Shown one piece after another: positions 20,439 through 30,992 of a stretch of 49,310 bases of DNA. The stretch is from a virus, in IMG/VR virus record IMGVR_UViG_3300009593_000027, positions 1 to 49,310 of that record, one strand, 5' to 3'. The number at the start of each line of letters is the position of its first letter. Within the stretch, counting starts at the first letter, position 1. Under the pieces are notes generated by a model. It had not been told where the DNA came from and did no database searches. It saw nothing but the letters and a program-made list of their open reading frames with translations. Both the position numbers and the translations under genes were made by a program.

Positions 20439-20663
20439 TTAATTGATCATATTCAATAGAGTTTCTAAAACGACTAAACTAACAGCCCCCACTGTAGTTA
20501 AAACAACCCAATAGATTTTGTCTATCTTGCCACCCAATTTCTCAATGTCTTTGTGCACATGGGAGACGTCACTCTTTAAATTGTCCAGTTCTCTCTTCAC
20601 TCCGGTTATATGCCCTTGTATTGAAATTATGTGTTCTCGTTCTGTTTGGGGTTCCATTTCCAT
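20439..20663 (-). CDS. Small coiled-coil membrane protein, XhlA/holin-like
   Basis: 74 residues. Residues about 10-48 are a coiled coil (EHIISIQGHITGVKRELDNL, HVHKDIEKLGGKI), followed by one C-terminal hydrophobic span (VVLTTVGAVSLVVLETLLN, about 52-71). That order (cytoplasmic coiled coil, then a single C-terminal span) matches XhlA-type phage proteins that work with holins in lysis. Position directly upstream of the peptidase block supports a lysis role. The ATG shares one base with the stop of the giant gene (TAATG). A structural role in membrane attachment is an alternative. Confidence 0.6.
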   Translation of the reverse strand: MEMEPQTEREHIISIQGHITGVKRELDNLKSDVSHVHKDIEKLGGKIDKIYWVVLTTVGAVSLVVLETLLNMIN

Positions 20664-23600
20664 TAGATAATATTCCTCTGGGTTTTTCGTATGGTTTTTT
20701 CGCTTGGTGATAATAACGCTGACTCATTCTTTGTCAATCCCGTAGTCGGATTAACAGCGTTAGAAGAGGCTGCGACAGTTTGTACAGGAACCTCTGCAGT
20801 TTGAGTGTCTGGTACATATGGTTCTAAAGGCTCAACTTCTGGTGTTACGGGAGCTTGCTCACCAAATAAATTAATACCACTACCTCCTGTGTTTTGTTCT
20901 ATAGGTGGTCTGTCTGGATCTAAGAAATCAATAAACTTTTTGTCTTCATATTCATAAATAACCATATCCAAATCAGTTTCTGGGAATAGATCGTTGTAGT
21001 TTAATCTAATACCTTTCTTTGCATATTCTTTAATCAAATCATTTGCTCTTTTTTCTAAACCAGCTGCACTATAAGAAACAGGAGTGAAGTAACCATCTAA
21101 TAAGTTATCTAAGTTAGGAACATTACGACCATCTGGACCTAGTACCGTTTCAATTTGATCTCTTGTTAATAGACCACTGTTTAATGATTTCTGGAACATC
21201 TTCCAAATACCAAACTGAGCTACAAAAGCTTCATCCTGGATGTCTCTGAACTCGTTAGCCATTACGTGACCTGTCTTTCTACCATCACTATTTAATATCG
21301 GTCCGCGTTCCAATGCATTCTCCTTACTAAAGAAGTGTTCTGTTTGATATGCGGCTGATCTAATTTCTCTGATATCAAGTGCTTTATAATCCAATGCAGT
21401 AACAGGATCGACATTCATAATGGAACCACCCATCAATCTAATTAGAACGTCTCCAAGTTCCATTACTCTACCACCCTTAGTGTCTAAATTTAAAGCACCC
21501 ATAACTTGACCAGCTGATCTTACAAATCCTGGTGCTATTGTCTCTAGTGTATGATAAATAGCTTTCTCTCTCTTATCTGACGGAGAATCTAATTCACTGA
21601 ATATTTTTCTACCATCTCTAGTCACACCATTACGTGCATATATATCTAAGATAGGCTCTAATGCGATTGTCTCTCCTATAAATGGATCAATAAGTTTATA
21701 CCAAGGTCCAGCAGCATCAAAGAAACGTCTATCTAGTTCTGAATCAACTTGTGCTGGGTCTAGCCTTGTAGAATTTAATTGTCTAAGGAAAGATTCAATC
21801 GGCCCTGTTAGGTAGTTGTATGGATTATATGTTGAGGCATCAAATACTTTAAAGGTACCATCTTTATTTTGTTTTGAAATTGGGATTAACACATGGTCTT
21901 CTAAGAAGGATGGTCCTAAATCATCCTGGTAAGCTCTAAGCTTATCTTCTTGTATGCCTGTAAACTTACTAGCTAGTTTTTGAGCACCGTGATTGAAACC
22001 ATAAAGCGTTGTAAATTGTCCCATCAATGCTCTATACCCCATTGCCTGTAGTCCTGGATTACCTGAACCAATCATCTTCATTGATGATGCAGTTGTAGCT
22101 AGAGTAGTACGAATCATTTCCGCAGGGAAAGATATAAAGTTACCTATAGGTAGCTTTCTTAATGCTTGTATTGCAGGTGGAACACGACTGTATGTAGGAT
22201 AAGTTTCTCTTAATAAATGTGCTCCCATTTCTTCAATGCCTTCAGACAGCGTTTTTGGAACACCTGCTGATGACATAGGATCCCATTTACGACCAACTTG
22301 TGTTTCAAAGAAACGATGTACGTCGTCTAAGCTTTTAGTAAATTGTTTTAACTCTGACATGTAGAACTCGTGACCGTATGCTTTCCACACGTTATCACCA
22401 CCAGCATATAAACGTTGTACTGTTTGTGTTATTTTACTATCACCAACTCTTTGCGTAAATTTATTAAAGTCACTGATAACTGGTTTCCCATCCTTACCTA
22501 TAACACTTTTTAAATCCCTAAGAACTCCACCAAGTTCTTGGGCAACAACGTTCTCGTCTAATACACCTAACTCAATTTTTCTTTCAATCCATTTAATTAA
22601 AGAACTTTGATCTACACCTGGTCCTGAACCAAAGATGTCATCTAACATCATTTTAAAGCTTTGTGTAACGCTAGTATTACCACCAATATGTCCTACGTTC
22701 ATAGCAAACAAACCAGCAGAACCAAAGTTACGCATTTGGGTAGCAGGAGAGTAGAGAGTCTTACCTCCTTGAACCATTGATTTAAAGGCTAATAAGTTTT
22801 GATAGAATTTATATTTTAATGCTGAATCAAATATACTGTAACCAGATAATTGCTTAATCATTTCTGGAGAACCAAATAAACCAAGGATGTCTGATGGTAA
22901 GAATCCTGCTCCTTTTATATCTCCTAATGGAACAGCGTTGTAAAGTTTTCCTTTTGTCAAAGCTTCTTCAGCTGTATTAAATAACCAACCACTTTCTAGT
23001 CCCATTTTTGCCAGTCTATCTAAAGCTATTTTTTGTTGTGTACTAGAAATAATATTACCTGTTGTTTGCATAAGAGCATTTTTTAGATTTTTTTCTTCTC
23101 CCATTAATTTTCTAATGACGGCTGGTAGTTCCTGACCAGTGTATATTTCCATAGGATCAACTACACCTTTTACACCTGATGACTCTAATCGTTCTGCTAT
23201 TCTCTTGAAAGCTCTTATAGGATCTTCCATTTCATATCTTGCAATATGCATAAGATCCCCTACTTTTAATTCAGCCAAACTTCTTAAAGCTTCATCTACA
23301 CTCTTGGCTCTAGGAAAAGCAATACGAGCTTCATCTATCATTCTTGAATCTTGTTTTAAAAACTTATAGACATAATCCGAAGCTGCTTTTACAGCCTCTG
23401 CGCCAGGTCTAAAATTAGAATTTGTAAACGTTGCAAAAGAACGACGCATGATATTGTTAATATCTTCTGTCAACATTCTCTTTAAAGGGTCTGTATTAGG
23501 TAATAAATCTTTAAACTCCTTTGTAAGTTTGTTCACATAACTTTTTAATTCTACAGCTGATTCACGTAATGCAGGGTCTAAGTCTTTAAATTTTTTATTA

Positions 23601-26600
23601 CCTTGCATAAAATCCAACACATCATCTAAGTATTGTTTTTGTATGGTATCAAACTGACCCCATTTTTTATGTTGTTCTTCAAAACGTTTTGCTAGCGTAT
23701 ATGTTATCTGTTCAAGATTAGTATAAAGTTTATCTATTGTTCTAGATTTTGCTTTTATAAATAGATTAGCTTTATTAGATATACCAAACGCGTCTTTAGT
23801 TAATTTACCTATGTCTCTAAACAAAGCCAGTTTGTTATCAATACGTGCAAGGTTAGCATGCAAAGGATCAGCACTGTTTAAAGAAAATTTTCTCCATTCT
23901 TGAAATGGTGGTAGTCCAGTAGCGTCTCCACCAAATACTTTTGGTATTCCTACTCCTCTTAAAAAAGTAGAACCTCTATTAATACCTGAGTAGATAGAGT
24001 CTCTAAAGAACATAGTATCTTGTGCAGCTAATGCAGCTCTAGCAAAAACATTCTTACCTATAAATGCAGCAGTTTGTTGTATAGCACTTGCTGTTTTTTC
24101 TCCTGTCTTACTAATTACTTTACCTACGGCCGGTATCATTTTTTGTGTATAAGGAACTTTACCTGCTAAAACATCGGCACCAATTCTTAAAGGAACACCC
24201 GCTAATTGTAATGCACCACCAACCACCGATCTGTTGATTCCAGGAATAGTTTTAAATGGAAGTTTTCCTATGCCTTTTGCTAATCCCCAAATAGGTGGGC
24301 CAAGCAAAGGAAATAAACCCCCGATCATCGCTCCGTCAGCCGCGAATCTTAGTCTATTTCTAAAGTTAGCTTTTACTAATTCATTGCCCGTTAAGTCATC
24401 TGTTTGTTCAGGCTTACCTGGAAGTAATGTAGCATCATCAGGAAACATTCTGTTTAATGAATTAAAAGGACCACCAGCAACGAAATCTGCTCCGGCAAAA
24501 ATGACAGCACCTGTTCCCATTCTACTTGCAATGTTACTGAATTTTATTAAATTTTGTGCTCCTTTCGATTTGTTAGGATCAACAAAACGAGTCATAGTAT
24601 TAAAGCCTTTTATACGCATTGCCTTTTGTGCTCTAGTTGCTAGCTTTGCAACAAGACCACCAGGAACACCAAACTCTACTAACAGCGACACCATATCACC
24701 TACAAAAGTTTCTGGGTCATTGACCTGACGTTTATCATAAAGGTCTCTTAGCTTTTCAGATAAATTAGTATTACCAAAACTAGCAAGATCAACACCCCCT
24801 AGAATTAAATCCATAGTATTAAAAGCTATGTTGGTAACACCAGTATCTAACGCTCTATTAAACTCATCGAAACCATCTATATATGCTTGCTCTGGTGGAG
24901 TTGAACCAGTTGGTGTTAGAAGAGTACTTAAAGCATTAGGTGCTATTTCTTCAGGGTTTTCTCCTTTATTCATTAAATCACTTATAAACGCCTTGAAAAC
25001 AAACTGCGGCAGCATCTGCTGCCTCAACATATGTCTAACACCTGCATTCTTTGTAATTAACTTATGAATAGACTTTAATGGAAACCTAACTGGGCGAGGA
25101 TCACGTAAAGAATCTGCTATGGCTTTTTGTACAGCCTTGTCATCTAATATTTTCTTTTTAAGTTCTGCTCTAACACCGTAGGGTAGTTCTCTTATTTCAT
25201 CTAGAAAGGCCATTTGTCTTTCATCATAAAGAGTTGTAGCTACAGCTCCTTGCATCGACTTAGGAGCACTCATTATTTGATCCATGTGTTCCTGATCTCT
25301 TATACGTTTCTCCATACTTATATTTAAGTCTTTTAAGTATTCTCCGTATATAGTTTCTCCTTTAAGTTGATCACCAACAAGTTCCCCGTCCCGCGTTCCG
25401 GTGTTATGATATTCTCTAACCGGGCCCCCTGCTTTATAAACACTTCTGTAATGATCCATTGATTTGATTTCAGGTATTCTTTCTTCAACAAGACTTTTAA
25501 AAGCATCTACACCCGAGCTTCCTGGTGCTTTGGGGTTTATAACCTTACCGTTCACTCCAAATTGAGTTAAAAATCCATCTGCTACATTAGGCCGCATAGA
25601 AATACCCAACTCTTCTGCTTTTGCAATAATAGCTTTAACGTTATCTATTTCTTTTTTTGTTAAAACTTTTCCATCTAATACTTTACTATTTAACTTTTCT
25701 ATAAACTCCACAGAAGGTTGTTTAAAGTTTCTATGTAAAGGTTGAAATATTAGTTGTCTATTTGCGGGAAACTCTATGCCCCCAATATTGCTATGAACTT
25801 CTTTAATGTGATCAATTTCAAATAATCTAGAATCAGTCTCTTTACTAAACAAGCTTGCCACATCTACGTTTGTATTTATAATAGTACCTGTTTTCGGATC
25901 TACTTTTGTGCCTAACACCGACATTAACTCTTTATTATTTAAAATAAGTTTTTGAAATTCTTTATCGTTTACAGTTAAATCATTTACAAATTTAGCATAG
26001 GTTCTTTGTTCTGTTCTAATTGCTCGTTCAGAAGGATGTAAATTTTTAACGTTTGCTTGTATTGTTTCTCTATATTTTGCTTTGTTTTCTGCCAGACCAG
26101 CTGTGTATCTTGCCCAAGCTAAGTCTCCTTCTGGTGTTCCTCTCCCTGCTAGTAAAGCTTGGTATGCTTTGTCTTTTTTCCTATAACCAACATTTGAATC
26201 AATACGCGCCTGTAACATTTCCCTTGCCTGCTCTACAGGGATATCAAGGTCGTCTGCTAATTCCATTGCTACTTTGTTTTTAGCTAACTGTTGATTTGGT
26301 ATATGGTAGTTGCTTAAGGTATTAGCACTTGTGCGGGCTGGCAGTATACCTATTGGATCATTCCAATTATCGCCATACTGGATTGTTGGGTCATATTTTC
26401 TATTAAAAAACATTCCTCTGTACATGTCAGCATAATCATCTACTGGTAACTGATATTTTTGTGTGTAAGCTTGGTTAATATACCTTTTTATAGAGTCGGA
26501 TGACATATCACCTTTTCTTGTTTTTAAGCCTAATTCTTTAATAAGCTTAAGGTTTTCATCTCTAGACAAATTCCAATCTATTGCCTCTGACACACGCTTT

Positions 26601-28096
26601 GCAGCGTCCCCTGCTTCAATCTTAGTAGCAGGACCAAGTGCATCTCCAATACGTCTCGCATCAAACCCTGTTATCTTAGCTAACTCTGCGTAAGATGCAT
26701 TAGGATTATCTTCTGCTGCTTTTTTAATTATAGCTATACGCTCTTTCTTAGACACGGCTTTACCAGCTCCAAGTTCCATTTGTGCTACGTTTGGATTACT
26801 ATACTGCATGGTTCCACTCTCTGGGTCATATTTTAATTTCATTCTGCTTATTACTGTCTCAGCGTTTTTAGCTTCAATTGCTTTAATTTGAGCAGTTGTA
26901 AGTCCTGCGGATTTTAAATCTGCTATTGAACTTTTTACAAGTTTACCCCCTTTATAAGCAAGGTTTATAAGTTGCCCTGCTTTTTTTATTCCACTAATAC
27001 CAATCAATCCAATACCAGGAACAAATTCTATTCCAAGTTGTGTTAATTGACCTATAGCATATTGGGTACTTCTATTAGCTCTAGCGTCTTTTAAAATTCT
27101 AACATGATCTGGAAAAAGACCATCCATTAATGTTACTGTACCGTCTTTATTAAATATCTTGTCTTCTAGCTTTTTAATCTTTGGATCTAAATAACCCTCT
27201 AAAGAATAACGTTTTGTCATTGCGTCTTCTGCATCAGGTGAGACTTTGGATGCGTCTTCCCTTAGTTTAAGTAGTCTTTGATATTCAGCAAAGTCTGGAT
27301 GATATGCTGCTAGTGTTTTTTCAAACTCTTGGTAATTGCTTTTATCTGCTTCTAGCAGAATTAATCCGTTATTTGAATCGAATTTTATTGTGCCATCCTC
27401 ACCAAACGCGCCTGTAATACTTTCAGCAGCACCACTATCCAATGGAATTTGGTTCCCTACTATTGTGTTGTCCATACCAACAAAACCTAGTCCTACGTTG
27501 CCTGCCATGTCTCTTGTGTTATCACCCCAGTATTCCCCAGCGTCTTCCAGATAATTTAAACGAGCTATATCATTTGATACATTTCTGGTAAGCCTATATT
27601 GGTCAGGGTTTTGTCTAAATCTATGCCATTGTGCGTCAGACGCGTCTTTACTTCCTGTTTTATAAGGTAAGACTCCATCAGGTCCTTCTATTAAACCTCT
27701 TCTTAAAAGTCTATCAAACTTAAATCTATCAGATTGAAGAACATTTAAGGATATAGGAGAGCCTGTACTAATGTCTGTTAATATTTCTTTATTAGTTTTA
27801 TCTTTAAAGGCACCATAACCATACATAGAATTTGTTATAGGATTATCTATTCCAAGAATTTGTTTTGTTCTATTTATAACAGATATGTCTTCTGGAACAC
27901 CCCAGTTAGTTAATAAGCCTTCGTTTTCTGCTCTAAGAACTTGATCTGTATAAAACTGGCCAGGGAAACGATTACCCATTTCTGACTGATGTACCTGATC
28001 CTTTAACTTGTCTTCGTAGGTAGGGCCGTGTATATCCATTCCTTTAGAATAAGGATCTATGTGGGGGTAGCCTTTTTTAATGTTATCAATACCCAT
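20663..28096 (-). CDS. Giant internal virion (ejection) protein with HNH-like core
   Basis: 2477 residues, the largest gene of the window. It follows two large proteins of the internal-virion block, as T7 gp16-like ejection proteins do. Hydrophobic spans are near residues 350-380 and 1245-1290. A helix-turn-helix-like segment (NPNASYAELAKITGFDARRI) is near 465-490. Residues about 745-795 read EIDHIKEVHSN then NRQLIFQPLHRNFK: Asp762-His763, Asn and a later His/Lys recall the HNH (DHI..N..L..H..K) nuclease pattern. The remainder is long helical stretches; the C-terminus is Pro/Glu-rich. It probably enters the host ahead of DNA and may form a channel. No lytic transglycosylase or peptidase motif was seen. 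Confidence 0.85.
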   Translation of the reverse strand: MGIDNIKKGYPHIDPYSKGMDIHGPTYEDKLKDQVHQSEMGNRFPGQFYTDQVLRAENEGLLTNWGVPEDISVINRTKQILGIDNPITNSMYGYGAFKDKTNKEILTDISTGSPISLNVLQSDRFKFDRLLRRGLIEGPDGVLPYKTGSKDASDAQWHRFRQNPDQYRLTRNVSNDIARLNYLEDAGEYWGDNTRDMAGNVGLGFVGMDNTIVGNQIPLDSGAAESITGAFGEDGTIKFDSNNGLILLEADKSNYQEFEKTLAAYHPDFAEYQRLLKLREDASKVSPDAEDAMTKRYSLEGYLDPKIKKLEDKIFNKDGTVTLMDGLFPDHVRILKDARANRSTQYAIGQLTQLGIEFVPGIGLIGISGIKKAGQLINLAYKGGKLVKSSIADLKSAGLTTAQIKAIEAKNAETVISRMKLKYDPESGTMQYSNPNVAQMELGAGKAVSKKERIAIIKKAAEDNPNASYAELAKITGFDARRIGDALGPATKIEAGDAAKRVSEAIDWNLSRDENLKLIKELGLKTRKGDMSSDSIKRYINQAYTQKYQLPVDDYADMYRGMFFNRKYDPTIQYGDNWNDPIGILPARTSANTLSNYHIPNQQLAKNKVAMELADDLDIPVEQAREMLQARIDSNVGYRKKDKAYQALLAGRGTPEGDLAWARYTAGLAENKAKYRETIQANVKNLHPSERAIRTEQRTYAKFVNDLTVNDKEFQKLILNNKELMSVLGTKVDPKTGTIINTNVDVASLFSKETDSRLFEIDHIKEVHSNIGGIEFPANRQLIFQPLHRNFKQPSVEFIEKLNSKVLDGKVLTKKEIDNVKAIIAKAEELGISMRPNVADGFLTQFGVNGKVINPKAPGSSGVDAFKSLVEERIPEIKSMDHYRSVYKAGGPVREYHNTGTRDGELVGDQLKGETIYGEYLKDLNISMEKRIRDQEHMDQIMSAPKSMQGAVATTLYDERQMAFLDEIRELPYGVRAELKKKILDDKAVQKAIADSLRDPRPVRFPLKSIHKLITKNAGVRHMLRQQMLPQFVFKAFISDLMNKGENPEEIAPNALSTLLTPTGSTPPEQAYIDGFDEFNRALDTGVTNIAFNTMDLILGGVDLASFGNTNLSEKLRDLYDKRQVNDPETFVGDMVSLLVEFGVPGGLVAKLATRAQKAMRIKGFNTMTRFVDPNKSKGAQNLIKFSNIASRMGTGAVIFAGADFVAGGPFNSLNRMFPDDATLLPGKPEQTDDLTGNELVKANFRNRLRFAADGAMIGGLFPLLGPPIWGLAKGIGKLPFKTIPGINRSVVGGALQLAGVPLRIGADVLAGKVPYTQKMIPAVGKVISKTGEKTASAIQQTAAFIGKNVFARAALAAQDTMFFRDSIYSGINRGSTFLRGVGIPKVFGGDATGLPPFQEWRKFSLNSADPLHANLARIDNKLALFRDIGKLTKDAFGISNKANLFIKAKSRTIDKLYTNLEQITYTLAKRFEEQHKKWGQFDTIQKQYLDDVLDFMQGNKKFKDLDPALRESAVELKSYVNKLTKEFKDLLPNTDPLKRMLTEDINNIMRRSFATFTNSNFRPGAEAVKAASDYVYKFLKQDSRMIDEARIAFPRAKSVDEALRSLAELKVGDLMHIARYEMEDPIRAFKRIAERLESSGVKGVVDPMEIYTGQELPAVIRKLMGEEKNLKNALMQTTGNIISSTQQKIALDRLAKMGLESGWLFNTAEEALTKGKLYNAVPLGDIKGAGFLPSDILGLFGSPEMIKQLSGYSIFDSALKYKFYQNLLAFKSMVQGGKTLYSPATQMRNFGSAGLFAMNVGHIGGNTSVTQSFKMMLDDIFGSGPGVDQSSLIKWIERKIELGVLDENVVAQELGGVLRDLKSVIGKDGKPVISDFNKFTQRVGDSKITQTVQRLYAGGDNVWKAYGHEFYMSELKQFTKSLDDVHRFFETQVGRKWDPMSSAGVPKTLSEGIEEMGAHLLRETYPTYSRVPPAIQALRKLPIGNFISFPAEMIRTTLATTASSMKMIGSGNPGLQAMGYRALMGQFTTLYGFNHGAQKLASKFTGIQEDKLRAYQDDLGPSFLEDHVLIPISKQNKDGTFKVFDASTYNPYNYLTGPIESFLRQLNSTRLDPAQVDSELDRRFFDAAGPWYKLIDPFIGETIALEPILDIYARNGVTRDGRKIFSELDSPSDKREKAIYHTLETIAPGFVRSAGQVMGALNLDTKGGRVMELGDVLIRLMGGSIMNVDPVTALDYKALDIREIRSAAYQTEHFFSKENALERGPILNSDGRKTGHVMANEFRDIQDEAFVAQFGIWKMFQKSLNSGLLTRDQIETVLGPDGRNVPNLDNLLDGYFTPVSYSAAGLEKRANDLIKEYAKKGIRLNYNDLFPETDLDMVIYEYEDKKFIDFLDPDRPPIEQNTGGSGINLFGEQAPVTPEVEPLEPYVPDTQTAEVPVQTVAASSNAVNPTTGLTKNESALLSPSEKTIRKTQRNII

Positions 28097-29380
28097 TTAG
28101 GCCACCGTTGGTAGTTCTAAATCCGTATTATACTTTTGATTAAATCTTGTTATATCTTGTGGTGTTTGTAGTTGTGCAAAATCAATCATAGCTTCTTCAC
28201 TGCTTAGTATTAATTTAATAACCATGTCTGACACCTCAGGTGGTAAACGTTTTCTTAGTTCGTCATAAGTTAAAGACACTGGCTGTTGTGATGATGCCGC
28301 TTGCATAATAGGTGGTTGATTTGGATCAGGGTTAGGTCCTGGTTCCATAGGACCAGTTGCATCTACTCCTTCATCACCCATCATACCTCCAGCATATCTA
28401 CCAACTCTTCCACCGCGAGCGTTGCTTTCTTTAATTCCTTCTGGAATGTAAATATCTATCAATCCAGCAGCTTTGAAAGTTCTCATTAAGATAATATCTC
28501 TAATCTCAGTTTCTGTTTTATTATAGAACATAGGATCGTGTCCAGATTCTCCTGGAGGTATTGTAGAAACCGTAACACCAGAAGCGACAGCAGTTCTAAT
28601 GGCTTTTTGGAAATCAGCATCTTTCATTAAATCAGATTTTTCTGACGCAATTAATCTAGTTGTCTCTCCAAATATAATACTTTGTAAGATATCTCTTTTC
28701 TCTAAGTATTCATCACTGTTGTGTGGTAATAATTTCATTTCTTTTATGAGCGCTTGAGCTCTTTCTTCTTGTAGCTCTTTTTCTAATTTATATTTATTAG
28801 GGAACAGTTCTAATTCTTTTTCTAAAATTTCAATAGCCGCATCTGTTTCCTCTCGAATTATATCTAATTGAAGATCTCTATCTAATACAGCTTCTCCTGC
28901 TTCGAATGTTTGTTGGTCTTGCTGTAGATCCATTTGGAATTTGTTTGAGTCTTCAGTTATTCTTTGTTCTATCGCTGTACCTGCTCTTAGTTTATTGTAG
29001 TCAGCTAATTCTTTTTCATAAGCTAAGCGACGTGCGTCTGAAGAGCTAGCTAGATCAGTTCCTAAACCAGATAAAGCATTCGCAGAATTAGCTAAAGCAC
29101 CCATAACACCACCTTGATCACTAACAACCGGAGCACCCATAATTTGAGCGCCTGCTGCTGCAATACGTAAGTAATCAGCTTTAGTCATTCCTTCTGTAGG
29201 TTCAGGTTTTGTCATGTATTGATCAATTAAATCAACATAGTTACCTCTCCTAAAACCCTGTCTCTGTACAGCACCACCAATTTTATAACTTGGTTTAGCA
29301 AAACCAGATACAATTCCACTATCAAGTGCGCCGGCACGGCCACCTTTATTAAACATTGGTCTTTTTAAGATTCTACTCAT
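28097..29380 (-). CDS. Internal virion protein, coiled-coil rich
   Basis: 427 residues. The N-terminus (KRPMFNKGGRAGALDSGIVS and YKIGGAVQRQGFRRGNYVDL) is glycine- and arginine-rich; the middle (about 130-220) is a long charged helix (ELELFPNKYKLEKELQEERA); a second Gly-rich patch RGGRVGRYAGGMMG lies near residue 325. The type of opening 'MFNKGG.AG....G.VSG' occurs in internal proteins of marine podoviruses. It overlaps the previous gene by 8 bp and adjoins the giant protein, so they form a contiguous ejection-protein set. Confidence 0.7.
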   Translation of the reverse strand: MSRILKRPMFNKGGRAGALDSGIVSGFAKPSYKIGGAVQRQGFRRGNYVDLIDQYMTKPEPTEGMTKADYLRIAAAGAQIMGAPVVSDQGGVMGALANSANALSGLGTDLASSSDARRLAYEKELADYNKLRAGTAIEQRITEDSNKFQMDLQQDQQTFEAGEAVLDRDLQLDIIREETDAAIEILEKELELFPNKYKLEKELQEERAQALIKEMKLLPHNSDEYLEKRDILQSIIFGETTRLIASEKSDLMKDADFQKAIRTAVASGVTVSTIPPGESGHDPMFYNKTETEIRDIILMRTFKAAGLIDIYIPEGIKESNARGGRVGRYAGGMMGDEGVDATGPMEPGPNPDPNQPPIMQAASSQQPVSLTYDELRKRLPPEVSDMVIKLILSSEEAMIDFAQLQTPQDITRFNQKYNTDLELPTVA

Positions 29381-30992
29381 TTTGATTATTGTTACCTCGG
29401 AAAGCCCCTAAAATACCACCAAGCCCGATCCCCGCTCCAAGAAGCGTTTGTATAGTAGAAGGATTTGGTGAAGTTGCATAAGTGGTCGACGATGGAGCTC
29501 CATAAGCAGCGCCTAACATCTGACTCATAAAGCCTAAGTTTTGTTGGTTTGCCATTTGCCCTGCTTGTAAAGCTGCTTGTTGGTTGTCTAAACGAGCTTG
29601 GTTTAATGCTGTGTTTTGTTGTCCCATTTGAGTCAGTGTATTGAGTTGGTTTCCAAGACCAGTAAGTCCGTAATCTCCAAGATCCATTTGTTGTTGTCCA
29701 AGTCCAGCATAAATACCCATTTGGTTTTGAACTTGCTCTTGTGCAGACTGAGCCATTGCTAATTGATTAGCTCCTTGCAGTCCATATTGTTGCGCAGCGT
29801 CGCCGTACAACGCCGCATTCTGTGCTGCCATTGCTTGTTGTGCACTACCTGCTTGTAATTGATTCTGTGATTGGTTTTGGTATTGACTTCCAAGTTGTCC
29901 AAGATTTGCTCCAGCTTGGTTATAGCCTTGAGCAGCTTGATTGTAAGCAGCTTGGTTAGCTGCAGCTTGTCCCATGTTTGCTTGACCAAGACCCATTTGT
30001 TGTTGGTATGCTTGGTTAGCTAATTGGTTAGCTTGTGTAAATCCTTGAGCTAATAAATTACCTTGTAGCTGTGCACCACCTAAAGCAGCGTCTGCTGCTC
30101 TTTGTCCTTCTGCAACCCCGAACCGCGATCCACCGAACGCGTTACCTGCAGAAGCACCTAAAGCTGTACTTTGTTCTGCTTGTTGTTGGTTATATGCAGC
30201 CATCGTTGCATCAATAACTTGTTGCTGATAAGGCGACATGAATTGTTGATACGCATTCGCACCACTATATTGATTAGCTTGGTTAAAGAAAGGCTGACCA
30301 GCGTTTTGACCTGCGGCTGCTGCAGCTGCAGCGAGATCGTATTGACCGGTAGCTCTATCATATAAACCACGAGCATCCCCAAACTGTGTGTTGGCATTTG
30401 CTAAAGCAGCGTCGGCTAAACTTAATTGACCTTGACCAGCGTTTTGACCTGCGGCGGCTGCTGCAGCCTGTAAGGCTGCTTGCTGCATAGCGTTTGTATA
30501 TTGACCAGTTGCATTTGCCATATGTGGCTGATAACTAGTTCCGTGTGCATTAAAGAAAGCTTGTCCGTCGGTTGCGAAATCACTAGCATTTTGTAAATAA
30601 GAAGCGTACGAGCCTAGACCACTACTTGGATCAAGAGCTAGACCTTGAGCTAACGCAGTCATAGGGTCCATTCCTGCAGTGAACCAATTATTAGAAGCGT
30701 CCCCCATGTATTGGGTAGGATCAGAATACCAATCTCTATTAGTTAGATCGCCACTAGTATTATCTAAATAGGATGTAAAGTCTTCACCTAAACTTTCGAC
30801 ATAACCCGGAGGTAAAGTTCTAGTTGTTGTAGTATTAAAAGAAGGTATACCTGTTTCAGTGATTTCTCCTGAGCCACCATGTTGTTTTAATAAAAGCGCT
30901 TCTTCTTTATTAATATAAGCAAGAAACTCTCCTTTAGGAGCATATTTTTCTAAAAGCTGTTTAGCTCTTAATATTTCTTGTTGTGTTGACAT
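29373..30992 (-). CDS. Gln/Ala-rich internal virion protein
   Basis: 539 residues. From about 150 to 500 it is a low-complexity helical region with short degenerate repeats of Ala, Gln, Gly, Asn (AAAAAAGQNAGQ twice, AYNQAAQGYNQAGANLGQ, MGLGQANMGQAAANQAA). The C-terminus ends in a Gly/Leu hydrophobic span (LLGAGIGLGGILGAF). The composition resembles proteins released from capsids into the cell envelope; the helical repeats may form a rod or channel. Coupled to the upstream gene by a one-base TAATG overlap. Confidence 0.75.
   Translation of the reverse strand: MSTQQEILRAKQLLEKYAPKGEFLAYINKEEALLLKQHGGSGEITETGIPSFNTTTTRTLPPGYVESLGEDFTSYLDNTSGDLTNRDWYSDPTQYMGDASNNWFTAGMDPMTALAQGLALDPSSGLGSYASYLQNASDFATDGQAFFNAHGTSYQPHMANATGQYTNAMQQAALQAAAAAAGQNAGQGQLSLADAALANANTQFGDARGLYDRATGQYDLAAAAAAAGQNAGQPFFNQANQYSGANAYQQFMSPYQQQVIDATMAAYNQQQAEQSTALGASAGNAFGGSRFGVAEGQRAADAALGGAQLQGNLLAQGFTQANQLANQAYQQQMGLGQANMGQAAANQAAYNQAAQGYNQAGANLGQLGSQYQNQSQNQLQAGSAQQAMAAQNAALYGDAAQQYGLQGANQLAMAQSAQEQVQNQMGIYAGLGQQQMDLGDYGLTGLGNQLNTLTQMGQQNTALNQARLDNQQAALQAGQMANQQNLGFMSQMLGAAYGAPSSTTYATSPNPSTIQTLLGAGIGLGGILGAFRGNNNQNE
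29423..29438. repeat. GC-rich dispersed motif, copy near the end of the Gln/Ala-rich gene
   Basis: Plus strand GCCCGATCCCCGCTCC; encodes GAGIGLG. Another copy, CCCCGAACCGCGATCC, is at 30116-30131 in the same gene. Confidence 0.45.

Noticed and set aside
24234-24728. Plus-strand 164-residue frame opposite the giant gene
   Set aside because: Shadow of the 2477-residue frame, without ribosome-binding site or recognisable features.
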